From positions 1,798,001 to 1,862,000 of the forward strand of contig NZ_JAVDUV010000001.1 of the NCBI RefSeq assembly GCF_031456545.1: a stretch of DNA of 64,000 nucleotides. Direction: 5' to 3'. Under the pieces are notes generated by a model, which made no database searches, was not told the DNA's origin, and worked only from the letters and a program-made list of their open reading frames with translations. The stretch is from Agromyces sp. 3263. GTDB lineage: Bacteria; Actinomycetota; Actinomycetes; Actinomycetales; Microbacteriaceae. Made by a program: the position numbers and the translations under genes. Positions 25,658 through 32,914 of this stretch are shown in pieces. Positions within the stretch are counted from its first letter, which is position 1; the number at the start of each line of letters is the position of its first letter.

Positions 25658-25981
25658 TCATTCGGGCACCCCGGCCCCGGCAGCCGCCTCGGGGATCGGA
25701 TGCAGCCCCGCCGGGCTGTTGGCGCCGTCGATCATCAGCTCCAGCCACGCCCGGTTGAGCTTCGGCGGCCGGTTGCCGTTGTACTTGAAGTGCACCGGCA
25801 CGTACGCGCTGATCCAGATCGAGCTGCGCCCGCTGCCTCGCTCGACCCCATGATTCCACGTGAGCATGAACTGCTCACCGCGCCGCAGCTTGGTGGCCAC
25901 GACGAACTGCAGGTGGGCGAGCACGCGGTCCTCGATCTCGAACTCCGAGATGCGCGCTCCGCCGTAGATCAACTGGCCCAT
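25658..25981 (-). CDS. DUF7882 family protein, copy 2
   Basis: 107 residues from ATG at 25981, preceded by GAGGAGG. The sequence MGQLIYGGARISEFEIEDRV then LAHLQFVVATKLRRGEQFML aligns along its length with the next gene upstream (LTHLQVVIWSKLRRGEHFAF); both continue into a SIWxSxxVPxxF strand and end with ANSxxGLxPxPE. I recognise this as the small family now called DUF7882, common in Microbacteriaceae; members are sometimes labelled as DNA ligase, for which I see no catalytic motif. Function unknown. Tandem duplication within a cyclic-di-GMP operon. Confidence 0.8.
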   Translation of the reverse strand: MGQLIYGGARISEFEIEDRVLAHLQFVVATKLRRGEQFMLTWNHGVERGSGRSSIWISAYVPVHFKYNGNRPPKLNRAWLELMIDGANSPAGLHPIPEAAAGAGVPE

Positions 25982-26024
25982 GGCATTCCTCCTCGTGCAC
26001 TGGTGGTCGTGCTGCGGCATCCGT

Positions 26025-26330
26025 TCATGCGGCGGCCTCGGGCTCGGGCACCGGCCGCAGCCCACCGGCCGAGTTCGCCGACTTCGTCAGCACCTCGAGC
26101 CACCGCGGGTTGAGCTCCGACGGATCACCGGGCTCGTCGAACTGGAAGGCCATCGGCACCGTGGGGCTGCACCACACGGACGTGCGCTTCGCCGGCGGCG
26201 CCTCGTCACCGAAGGTGAACGCGAAGTGCTCGCCGCGGCGGAGCTTCGACCAGATCACCACCTGCAGGTGGGTGAGCGTGCGATCGTCGAACTCCGCGGT
26301 GATGGTGGAGTCGTATCTCAGTGTTCCCAT
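26025..26330 (-). CDS. DUF7882 family protein, copy 1
   Basis: 101 residues. The ATG at 26330 has CGGAGG 4 bases upstream and lies inside the last codons of the GGDEF gene (13-base overlap), so the two are almost certainly co-transcribed and translationally linked. Paralogue of the following gene; shared core HLQxVxxxKLRRGExF, then TSVWCSPTVPMAFQF and SANSAGGLRPVPEPE. No known catalytic motif. The basic KLRR patch in a compact beta-rich chain would suit binding of nucleic acid or a nucleotide, but that is inference. Confidence 0.82.
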   Translation of the reverse strand: MGTLRYDSTITAEFDDRTLTHLQVVIWSKLRRGEHFAFTFGDEAPPAKRTSVWCSPTVPMAFQFDEPGDPSELNPRWLEVLTKSANSAGGLRPVPEPEAAA

Positions 26331-27865
26331 GAAGCCTCCGCTCGGGGGTCGTGTGCAGTGTCAGTGGAGCTCGTCTCGTCGGCCATCACGATCGTGACGC
26401 GATCCCGGCCCGCATCCTTCGACGCGTACATCGCCTCGTCGGCGAGGCGCAGCAGGAGGTCGGGCGTGGGCTCGGGGCGCTCGCCCGGCTCCCACACCGC
26501 GACGCCGATGCTGGCGGCGATGTCGTAGCGCGGAGGCACGCTGCCGAGGGGTCGCCCGACCGCCTCGCGGAATCGCTCCGCGACGGTGGCGCTCGCCGGT
26601 GCGGCCGTGTCCTCGCAGATGATGACGAACTCGTCGCCGCCGTACCGGGCGACCGAGTCGCCCGCCCGCGCCACCGACCGCAGCCGGGCCGCGACCTCGA
26701 CGAGGACGTCGTCGCCGACCCGGTGGCCAAGGGTGTCGTTGATCGCCTTGAAGCCGTCGAGGTCGACGAAGACCACCGACAGCGGGCGCTCGTTGCGGGT
26801 GGCCGTCGAGATGGCGGCGTCGAGCCGTTCCTCGAGCAGCTTGCGGTTGGCGAGCCCAGTGAGCTGGTCGTGCAGCGCGCGGTGGGCGAGCTCCTCCTGC
26901 AGGCGGACCCGGCGCAGCACCTGGCCGGCCTGGCGTGCCAGCGCGGCCTGGATCTCGCGACTCTCGGCGTCGAAGGTGCGATCTCGTCCGAAGAGGGAGA
27001 TCACGACCCCGGCCGCCCGCTCATCGGTGCGGAGGGGGATGATGCTGAGGGCGGCGAGGCGATGCCGGTGCAGGGCGTCGTCGAGTCCGGGCATGATGGC
27101 GGCGGCCTGGGAGAGGCTGGAGACGGTGATGATCTCGCCGCTGCCGATCGCCTGCTCGGCGAGCGCCTCGAGGCCCTCGGGCAGCAGTGCCATGGTGACG
27201 TCGTCGCCCTCGACGAGTTCGAGCGGACCCGACCCGTCGGAGAGCAGGACGGCGGCACTCGAGGCCCGGAGCGCCGAGCCGGCACTCGCGAGCAGCGCGG
27301 CGGCGAGCTCCTGGGCCGTCGTGGCGAGGCCGAAGGCGCTCGACGCGTCCTGCAGCACGCGGACCCGCGCCTCGGACGCCTCGGCATCGCGTCGGGCGAG
27401 CAGCAGCTGGCGCTCGTAGTCCTGGCGTTCGGTCGCGTCGAAGACCGCCGTGCGGATGGCGTGCGGTCCGCCGTCGGCGCCCGTCACCATCACGGCGTTG
27501 ACCAGGATGGGCAGCTCGTGATCGTCGGCGCAGCGGACGGCGAGCGAGACCTCGCGCACCTCCCCCGCGAGGCTCAGCACCATGGCGTACCGGGTCTCGT
27601 AGAAGAGCTGCCCCGGCGAGGTGAGGAGGTCGACGAAGGCGGTGCCCAGGAGGGCACGCCGGTCAAGACCGGTCCATCGTTCGAAAGTGCGGTTGACGCG
27701 GGTGATCGTGCCGTCGGGGGTCGTCTCGAGGTAGCCGCAGGGCGCGTCCTCGAACAGCTCCAGATACGGGTCGTCGGCGCGGGGGCGCTCGGCGGCTGGG
27801 GCGCCGATGCGCGTGTCGCGGTCGTCGCGCTCCCGGTCGAGGGGCGCGGCGTCGGAGATCGTCAC
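26318..27865 (-). CDS. PAS-GAF-GGDEF diguanylate cyclase, coupled to rsbQ-like gene
   Basis: 515 residues from a GTG whose GTGA overlaps the stop of the hydrolase gene, fixing the start. Order: PAS domain (about 30-150; YLETTPDGTITRVNRTFERW), GAF domain (about 170-325), GGDEF domain (about 345-505). The active site is intact (ARYGGDEFVII) and the inhibitory I-site RxxD is present five residues before it (RAGDSVAR). It should make cyclic-di-GMP from two GTP with product inhibition. In Bacillus the RsbQ hydrolase signals through the PAS domain of RsbP, a phosphatase; here the PAS partner carries a diguanylate cyclase instead. Overlaps the next gene by 13 bases. Confidence 0.92.
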   Translation of the reverse strand: MTISDAAPLDRERDDRDTRIGAPAAERPRADDPYLELFEDAPCGYLETTPDGTITRVNRTFERWTGLDRRALLGTAFVDLLTSPGQLFYETRYAMVLSLAGEVREVSLAVRCADDHELPILVNAVMVTGADGGPHAIRTAVFDATERQDYERQLLLARRDAEASEARVRVLQDASSAFGLATTAQELAAALLASAGSALRASSAAVLLSDGSGPLELVEGDDVTMALLPEGLEALAEQAIGSGEIITVSSLSQAAAIMPGLDDALHRHRLAALSIIPLRTDERAAGVVISLFGRDRTFDAESREIQAALARQAGQVLRRVRLQEELAHRALHDQLTGLANRKLLEERLDAAISTATRNERPLSVVFVDLDGFKAINDTLGHRVGDDVLVEVAARLRSVARAGDSVARYGGDEFVIICEDTAAPASATVAERFREAVGRPLGSVPPRYDIAASIGVAVWEPGERPEPTPDLLLRLADEAMYASKDAGRDRVTIVMADETSSTDTAHDPRAEASWEH

Positions 27866-28683
27866 GGCAGGAACGACCTGATCTCGCGCACCAGCTCGTC
27901 GGGTGCCGACAGGTTGGGGCAGTGGCCGGTCGCGGCGAGCTGCACGAACCGGCTCGCCGGGATCTGCTCGTGCACGTATCGGCCGGCCGAGACGGGGGCG
28001 ATGACGTCGTCGGAGCACTGCAGCACGAGCGTGGGCGTGCGCACGGCGCTGAAGTCGCGGCGGTTGTCCGAGAGGAAGGTCACACGGGCGAAGTGGCGGG
28101 CGATCTGGGGATCGACCGCGCAGAAGCTCTCCGTGAGCTGGCGACCGAGCTCGGGCCGCTCGGGATTGCCCATGATGGCGGGCGCCATGTCCGCCGACCA
28201 GCCGAGGTAGTTGGCGTCGAGCGCGTCGAGGAGCCCGTCGATGTCGGACCGCGCGAACCCGCCGCGGTAGTCCTCGTCGTCGAGGTAGCGCGGCGACGGG
28301 CCGACGAGCACGAGCGCCCCGAACCGGGAGGCGTCCGTGGTCTCGGCGAGGACGCCGATGGTGGCCGCGACCGAGTGTCCGACGTAGACCACGTCGTGGA
28401 GGTCGAGCGCGTCGAGGACCTCGAGGACGTCGTCGGCATAGCCGTGCAGCGAGTCGTACTTCACGGGATCGTAGGCGTCGCGGTCGGAACCGCCTGCACC
28501 GACCAGGTCGAGGAGCACGACGCGGTGGTCGGCCTCGAAGATCGGGGCCACCGATCGCCACATCGCCTGGCTGCAGCCGAAGCCGTGCACCAAGACGATC
28601 GGACGCCCGTTCGGGTCTCCGGAGACCGTGACGTTGTTCCGCCGGAGCGCGTCGGTCTGGGCGCGGGGGGCCGTGAAGGTCAT
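27862..28683 (-). CDS. rsbQ: RsbQ-like alpha/beta hydrolase
   Basis: 273 residues, close in length and sequence pattern to Bacillus RsbQ and the plant receptors KAI2/D14: RNNVTVSGD at the start, VLVHGFGCSQAMWR (oxyanion region), YVGHSVAATIGVLAE with nucleophile Ser (GHSVA), catalytic Asp in VLQCSDDVIAP and His in ATGHCPNLS. RsbQ is thought to process or bind a small hydrophobic cofactor and pass it to the PAS domain of its partner. The partner here is the GTGA-coupled PAS-GAF-GGDEF protein. The ATG has AGGAA 5 bases upstream. First gene of a probable five-gene operon, divergent from clpS. Confidence 0.9.
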   Translation of the reverse strand: MTFTAPRAQTDALRRNNVTVSGDPNGRPIVLVHGFGCSQAMWRSVAPIFEADHRVVLLDLVGAGGSDRDAYDPVKYDSLHGYADDVLEVLDALDLHDVVYVGHSVAATIGVLAETTDASRFGALVLVGPSPRYLDDEDYRGGFARSDIDGLLDALDANYLGWSADMAPAIMGNPERPELGRQLTESFCAVDPQIARHFARVTFLSDNRRDFSAVRTPTLVLQCSDDVIAPVSAGRYVHEQIPASRFVQLAATGHCPNLSAPDELVREIRSFLP

Positions 28684-28800
28684 GGGGTTCCTGCCGGGGG
28701 TCTGTCGTGTGGCCCCGGCGAACCGGGCGCGGAGTGGGGGCTCTCCATCACGTCCGACACTACCCGCGGGCCGTTCCGAGCAGAGGGTCGCGACGACAAT

Positions 28801-28816
28801 GTCAAGGGGGCTTGAC
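28801..28816. promoter_or_regulatory. Perfect palindrome at the clpS promoter
   Basis: GTCAAG, four G, CTTGAC: a 6-4-6 inverted repeat whose right arm contains most of the clpS -35 box. It lies between divergent rsbQ-like and clpS genes. It resembles half of a HAIR site in spelling (CTTGA) but not in spacing. Candidate operator of an unknown regulator. Confidence 0.4.
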
Positions 28817-28840
28817 CCGCTTCGATCCGTCCACTATGCG
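28812..28840 (+). promoter_or_regulatory. Sigma70-like promoter for clpS-DUF2017
   Basis: TTGACC, 17 bases, TATGCG. Good -35 (5 of 6), spacing ideal. The start would lie near 28847, about 80 bases before the clpS GTG. Confidence 0.55.
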
Positions 28841-28927
28841 GTGACGGAACCGGTGGCGGCCTCCGGCCTGCCGAACGTCCGCCTCGCGCGGGTTCCGCCG
28901 AGCGAGCCGTCGTGTCAGGCTGGAGAG

Positions 28928-29230
28928 GTGACCGCGACCCTCGAGCAGCTCGACACCGACCCGTCCGCCGATGCGGCGACCGTCGTCGTGGCCGACGTGC
29001 CCTGGCGCACGATCGTATGGGACGACCCCGTGAACCTCATGACCTACGTGAGCTACGTGTTCCGCAGCTACTTCGGATACCCCCGCGACGAGGCCGAGCG
29101 GCTGATGCTCCAGGTGCACACCGAGGGCCGCGCGGTGGTGGCCACGGGCAACCGCGAGGCGATGGAGCGGCACGCGCAGGCGATGCACGCCTATGGGCTG
29201 CAGGCGACCGTGTCGAGGGCAGAGGCGTGA
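28928..29230 (+). CDS. clpS: ATP-dependent Clp protease adaptor ClpS
   Basis: 100 residues from GTG at 28928. The ClpS core is clear: PWRTIVWDDPVNLMTYVSYV holds the binding pocket for N-terminal residues (DDPVN), then FGYPRDEAERLMLQVHTEGR and the C-terminal HAYGLQATVSRAE. It hands N-degron substrates to ClpA/ClpC for ClpP. The frame is open upstream, but conservation begins after this GTG. The stop overlaps the next start as GTGA. Confidence 0.93.
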   Translation: MTATLEQLDTDPSADAATVVVADVPWRTIVWDDPVNLMTYVSYVFRSYFGYPRDEAERLMLQVHTEGRAVVATGNREAMERHAQAMHAYGLQATVSRAEA

Positions 29231-29721
29231 TCGTCGCCGGGCGCAGCGGCGGCGAGGGCGTGCGCATCGTGCTCGAAGCCGAGGAGGCCATGCTGCTGTC
29301 CGAGCTCGCCGACCAGGTCGACTCCGTGCTCCTCCTCGGCGAGGCCGACGACCCCGCGCTCGGGCGCCTCCTGCCGAACGCCTACCCCGAGGACGCCGCC
29401 GCTTCGCACGAGTTCGCCCGCTACACGCGCGACAGCCTCGTCGACGGCAAGCGGCAGGCCGCACAGCGGGTGCGCGACGCGACCGCGGTGGAGGACGGCG
29501 ATGACACCGTCGTCCAGATCGAGCTCGACCAGTCCGAGGCGTGGGGCTGGCTCACGTTCCTCACCGACCTCCGGCTCATCCTCGCCGAACGGGTCGGCGT
29601 CGTCGAGGAGGGCGAGGACGGCGCCGACGAGACCCGTGACGACTACCTCCGTGCCGCGTACGAATGGGCGGGATTCGTGCAGGGCTCGATGCTCGAGGTG
29701 CTGGACCCGATCGACTCCTGA
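29227..29721 (+). CDS. DUF2017 family protein
   Basis: 164 residues, GTG start overlapping the clpS stop (GTGA), the gene order usual in actinobacteria. Features: GEGVRIVLEAEEAMLLSELA at the start, LLPNAYPEDAAASHEFARYT in the middle, and a C-terminal helix region (WLTFLTDLRLILAERVGV). Acidic, cytoplasmic, function unknown; the stable link with clpS suggests a place in regulated proteolysis, which is inference. Confidence 0.85.
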   Translation: MIVAGRSGGEGVRIVLEAEEAMLLSELADQVDSVLLLGEADDPALGRLLPNAYPEDAAASHEFARYTRDSLVDGKRQAAQRVRDATAVEDGDDTVVQIELDQSEAWGWLTFLTDLRLILAERVGVVEEGEDGADETRDDYLRAAYEWAGFVQGSMLEVLDPIDS

Positions 29722-29833
29722 GCTCCGACCCCGGCTCGCGCGGCCGCGTCGTGGACACGCGACTCCCGGGCTGGCAGTGTGGTGCCAGACGCGGCCGTCC
29801 CCCAGGCGGCCGCACGAGCGAACGGGGTGCTTC

Positions 29834-31012
29834 GTGGCCGAATCGTCGTCGATCTCCCGGGTGCTGCGGCATCCGGCCGCCACTGCCGAGTCGCTCGAGT
29901 CGATCGCGCTCCTGCTCGGGGCGGCCTTCTTCGTGGTGGGCGGCGCGATCTCGTTCGTGGTGTTCTGGGGGCGCGACCTCCCCATCTCGGGCCCGGGGTC
30001 GCTCGGCGAGTACGTCGGAATCGGCGGAGCGCTGACCGCGCTCATCGCGTTCGTGCTCGGGCGGATCCTGATGGCCAGTCACCGGCACCCCGCGGTCCTG
30101 CGCGACCCGTCGCCCGGACTGAACATGCCGGGCGCGCGCCTGCACTGGTTCGACGTCGCCGCGCTCGCCGTGGCACACGGCGCCATCGCGCTGCTCGGCT
30201 GGATCGGCCTGGCCAACCTGCTCGAACGGAGCTTCGTGGGCGCCGTCGTGTTCCCGCTCGCCGGCGCCATCCTCGCCGGCGTCGCGTTCGCGGTCACGTC
30301 CTACGTGTCGTTCCTCTCCTCCGTGCACCTGACGCCGATGCTGCTCTCGCTCGTGCTTGCGACGTTCCTGGTTGTGGGCGCGCTCGCTGCCATGCTCAGC
30401 GCGAGCGACCCCCAGTGGTGGAAGACGAACCTCAGTGCCCTCGGCATGAGCGACGAGGCATCCGCTCTCGCCTTCAACGTCACGCTGATCGTCGCCGGCG
30501 CGATGGTCACGATCATCGCCCGCTACGCCACGGCGTCGCTGCCCACCGGCACACGCCAGGAGCTTCGGGGCCGCAACCTCCTGCGAGTCGGCCTCATCCT
30601 CATCGGCATCTTCCTGGCGTGCGTCGGCATCTTCCCGGTGGACGAGTTCTTCGCGGTCCACAACACCGTGGCGACCGGCATGGCGGTCATCTTCGCAGCC
30701 CTCGTCGTGGGCCTGCGGTGGCTCGTTCCGGCGATGCCGCGGGTGTTCGTGCTGCTCGGCTATGTCTTCGTCGGCGTGATCGTGCTGCTCGCGATCTTCT
30801 TCGCCGTGGGGTACTACAACCTGACGGCCGTCGAGCTCGTCGCCGGCGTGTTGATCTTCAGCTGGATCATCGTGTTCCTGCGCAGCGCCGGCAGCATGCA
30901 GGTGCACGGCTCGCAGGCCGCGATGGCGGCTGAGGGCGCCGCCGTCACTGCCGCAGACATGCGGACGGGGCCGGATGCCGCGGCATCCGACCCCGTTCCG
31001 GTCTCGAGCTAG
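29834..31012 (+). CDS. Polytopic membrane protein, DUF998-like
   Basis: 392 residues from GTG at 29834, before which there is no conserved-looking sequence. Ten or eleven hydrophobic segments. The second half has FPVDEFFAVHNTVATGMAVI, similar to the GxFPxD and HN features of DUF998 proteins; I cannot exclude another family. The C-terminal 40 residues are cytoplasmic, Ala-rich and contain an exact 18-bp DNA palindrome (30972-30989). No transport motif was recognised. Monocistronic, convergent with the PLDc_N/SHOCT gene 4 bases away. Confidence 0.6.
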   Translation: MAESSSISRVLRHPAATAESLESIALLLGAAFFVVGGAISFVVFWGRDLPISGPGSLGEYVGIGGALTALIAFVLGRILMASHRHPAVLRDPSPGLNMPGARLHWFDVAALAVAHGAIALLGWIGLANLLERSFVGAVVFPLAGAILAGVAFAVTSYVSFLSSVHLTPMLLSLVLATFLVVGALAAMLSASDPQWWKTNLSALGMSDEASALAFNVTLIVAGAMVTIIARYATASLPTGTRQELRGRNLLRVGLILIGIFLACVGIFPVDEFFAVHNTVATGMAVIFAALVVGLRWLVPAMPRVFVLLGYVFVGVIVLLAIFFAVGYYNLTAVELVAGVLIFSWIIVFLRSAGSMQVHGSQAAMAAEGAAVTAADMRTGPDAAASDPVPVSS

Positions 31013-31016
31013 ACGA

Positions 31017-31418
31017 CTACGCCGAGTGGGCGAGCGCCTTGGCCTTCAGCTGGTCGTACTCGGCCTGGCTGATCGTGCCGGCGTCGAGCAGGGCCTTGGC
31101 CTTCGCGATCTCGTCGGACGGGCTCGTCCCGGTGGCGACCGTCTGGCGGATGTAGGCGTCGGTGGCGGCCTGGTACTGCTTGGCCTCCTGCTGGGAACGC
31201 TCCGCCATGCCCTTGCCGCGCGCGATCAGGTAGACCAGTGCCGTGAGGAACGGCAGGAAGATCAGGAAGATCACCCACACCGCCTTCCACCAGCCGTTCA
31301 GCGTGTGGTCGCGGAAGAGGTCGCCGATGATCGCGAACAGCGCCATGAGGTAGGCGATGAAGACGAACGCCCACAGGAACCACCAGATGACGTCTCCGAA
31401 ACTGTTCCAGAAATTCAT
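31017..31418 (-). CDS. PLDc_N/SHOCT-domain small membrane protein
   Basis: 133 residues. Two hydrophobic segments (FGDVIWWFLWAFVFIAYLMA and a second ending LPFLTALVYLIARG) form the PLDc_N region, which is a membrane anchor without phospholipase residues. The C-terminal SHOCT motif reads EIAKAKALLDAGTISQAEYD followed by QLKAKAL. SHOCT is a short oligomerisation or nucleic-acid-binding helix pair of unclear role. GAAAGG stands 7 bases before the ATG. A second SHOCT protein is encoded at 36891. Confidence 0.85.
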   Translation of the reverse strand: MNFWNSFGDVIWWFLWAFVFIAYLMALFAIIGDLFRDHTLNGWWKAVWVIFLIFLPFLTALVYLIARGKGMAERSQQEAKQYQAATDAYIRQTVATGTSPSDEIAKAKALLDAGTISQAEYDQLKAKALAHSA

Positions 31419-31594
31419 TCGCAGCCTTTCGATGTGCTCGAGCGCCCCCCAGTGAGCGCTGCTGAGGTGAACCTACCGCGTGGCGCGAGGGGTCGTCCAC
31501 CGATGCGCGACGCTACGCTCATCGCGGAGGGATCGTGCGCGGCGGGGCTCCAGTCGATCGCCCATGCGCCGCATCCGATGGGGAGGAGCCCACG

Positions 31595-32914
31595 ATGAGC
31601 CTTGCGCGAACGCCGACCGACGGCGGGGCGTCACCACGCCAGCTCCTGGTGCTGGCGATCCCCGCGATCGTGCTCGGCGCCTTGGCGGCGGTCATCCTGT
31701 GGGCGCTGGAGAAACTGGCCGACCTCCTGAGCGACGTGCTGTGGACCAACCTGCCCGATGCGCTCGGCGTCGACCCGAACGGGTGGTGGATCGTGCTGGT
31801 CCTCACGCTGACGGGCCTGGCCGTGGGAATCGGGCTGCGCTTCTTCCCCGGCCACGGCGGTCCCGACTCCGCGACGACGGAGCTGATCTCACCGCCGCTG
31901 AAGCTGCGCGTGCTGCCAGGCCTCGCCGTGGTGACGGTGCTGAGCCTCGCGGGCGGCGTGAGCCTCGGCCCCGAGAACCCCATCATCGCCATCAACGTCG
32001 CCATCACCGTGGCGCTGTTGGCCAGGCTGCTGCCGCAGGTTCCCGCGCAGATCTCGGTGCTGATCGCCGGCGCCGCGACGGTGGGCGCCCTCTTCGGCAC
32101 GCCGGTGGCCGCAGCATTGCTCTTCACGGGGATCGTCGCCGCGGCGAAGGGTGGCGGTTCGCTGTGGGACCGGTTGTTCCTTCCGGTCGCCGCAGCCGGT
32201 GCGGGCGCGGTCACGATGCACCTGCTGGGGCAGCCGCCGATGGCGTTCGACCTGCCGCCGTACGGCAGCCCGCAGGCGATCGACCTGCTCACCGGCTCCC
32301 TCGTGGCATGCGGGGCCGTGGTCATCAGCCTCGCCGCGCTCGTTGCGTTCCCCATCTTCTGGCGCGGGCTGCACGCGCTGCGGCATCCGATCCTGATCCC
32401 CCTCGTCGGCGGGTTCCTGCTCGGCATCCTCGGCCTCATCGGCGGTCCGATCACGATGTTCAAGGGCCTCACGCAGATGGGCGAGCTCCTCTCGAACGTG
32501 GACGACTACGACGGCACTCAGCTCGCCGTGATCGCCGGCATCAAGATCCTCGCCCTCCTGGTGGCGGCGAGTGCGCTGTTCCGAGGCGGCCGCATCTTCC
32601 CCGCCGCGTTCATCGGCGTGGCGCTCGGCATGCTCGGGCACGTGCTGATCCCGAGCATGCCGCTCGGTCTCGCCGTCGCGTGCGGCGTCCTCGGCGTCGT
32701 CCTCGTCATCAGCCGCGACGGATGGCTGGCGCTCTTCCTCGGCGTCGCCATCCCCACCGACATCACGCTGCTGCCAGTGCTCTGCGTGATCATCCTGCCG
32801 GCATGGCTGCTGGTCTCCCGCGCCCCCGAGTTCCGCATCGTGCCGCCGGCCGCGCCCGAGCCGGCGCCCGAGCCCTCCCCGGCACCGACCAGCCCCGATC
32901 CCAGCGGCCGCTAG
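31595..32914 (+). CDS. CLC-type ion channel/transporter (YfeO-like)
   Basis: 439 residues, ATG at 31595 with GGGGAGGAG upstream. About ten to twelve membrane segments. SLAGGVSLGPENPIIAINV is the CLC selectivity-filter helix with its gating Glu in the form seen in YfeO-type proteins (GPExP). Other CLC-like points are LIAGAATVGALFGTPVAAAL and GGRIFPAAFIGVALGMLG. CLC proteins move chloride, fluoride or other anions, some in exchange for protons; the ion is not predictable here. The Pro-rich C-terminus has no CBS domain. The stop is directly followed by the ATG of the SulP gene. Confidence 0.82.
   Translation: MSLARTPTDGGASPRQLLVLAIPAIVLGALAAVILWALEKLADLLSDVLWTNLPDALGVDPNGWWIVLVLTLTGLAVGIGLRFFPGHGGPDSATTELISPPLKLRVLPGLAVVTVLSLAGGVSLGPENPIIAINVAITVALLARLLPQVPAQISVLIAGAATVGALFGTPVAAALLFTGIVAAAKGGGSLWDRLFLPVAAAGAGAVTMHLLGQPPMAFDLPPYGSPQAIDLLTGSLVACGAVVISLAALVAFPIFWRGLHALRHPILIPLVGGFLLGILGLIGGPITMFKGLTQMGELLSNVDDYDGTQLAVIAGIKILALLVAASALFRGGRIFPAAFIGVALGMLGHVLIPSMPLGLAVACGVLGVVLVISRDGWLALFLGVAIPTDITLLPVLCVIILPAWLLVSRAPEFRIVPPAAPEPAPEPSPAPTSPDPSGR

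Noticed and set aside
25658..26330. Annotation of the DUF7882 proteins as ATP-dependent DNA ligases, a label seen for this family
   Set aside because: At about 100 residues they lack the KxDG nucleotidyl-transfer motif and every other ligase motif.
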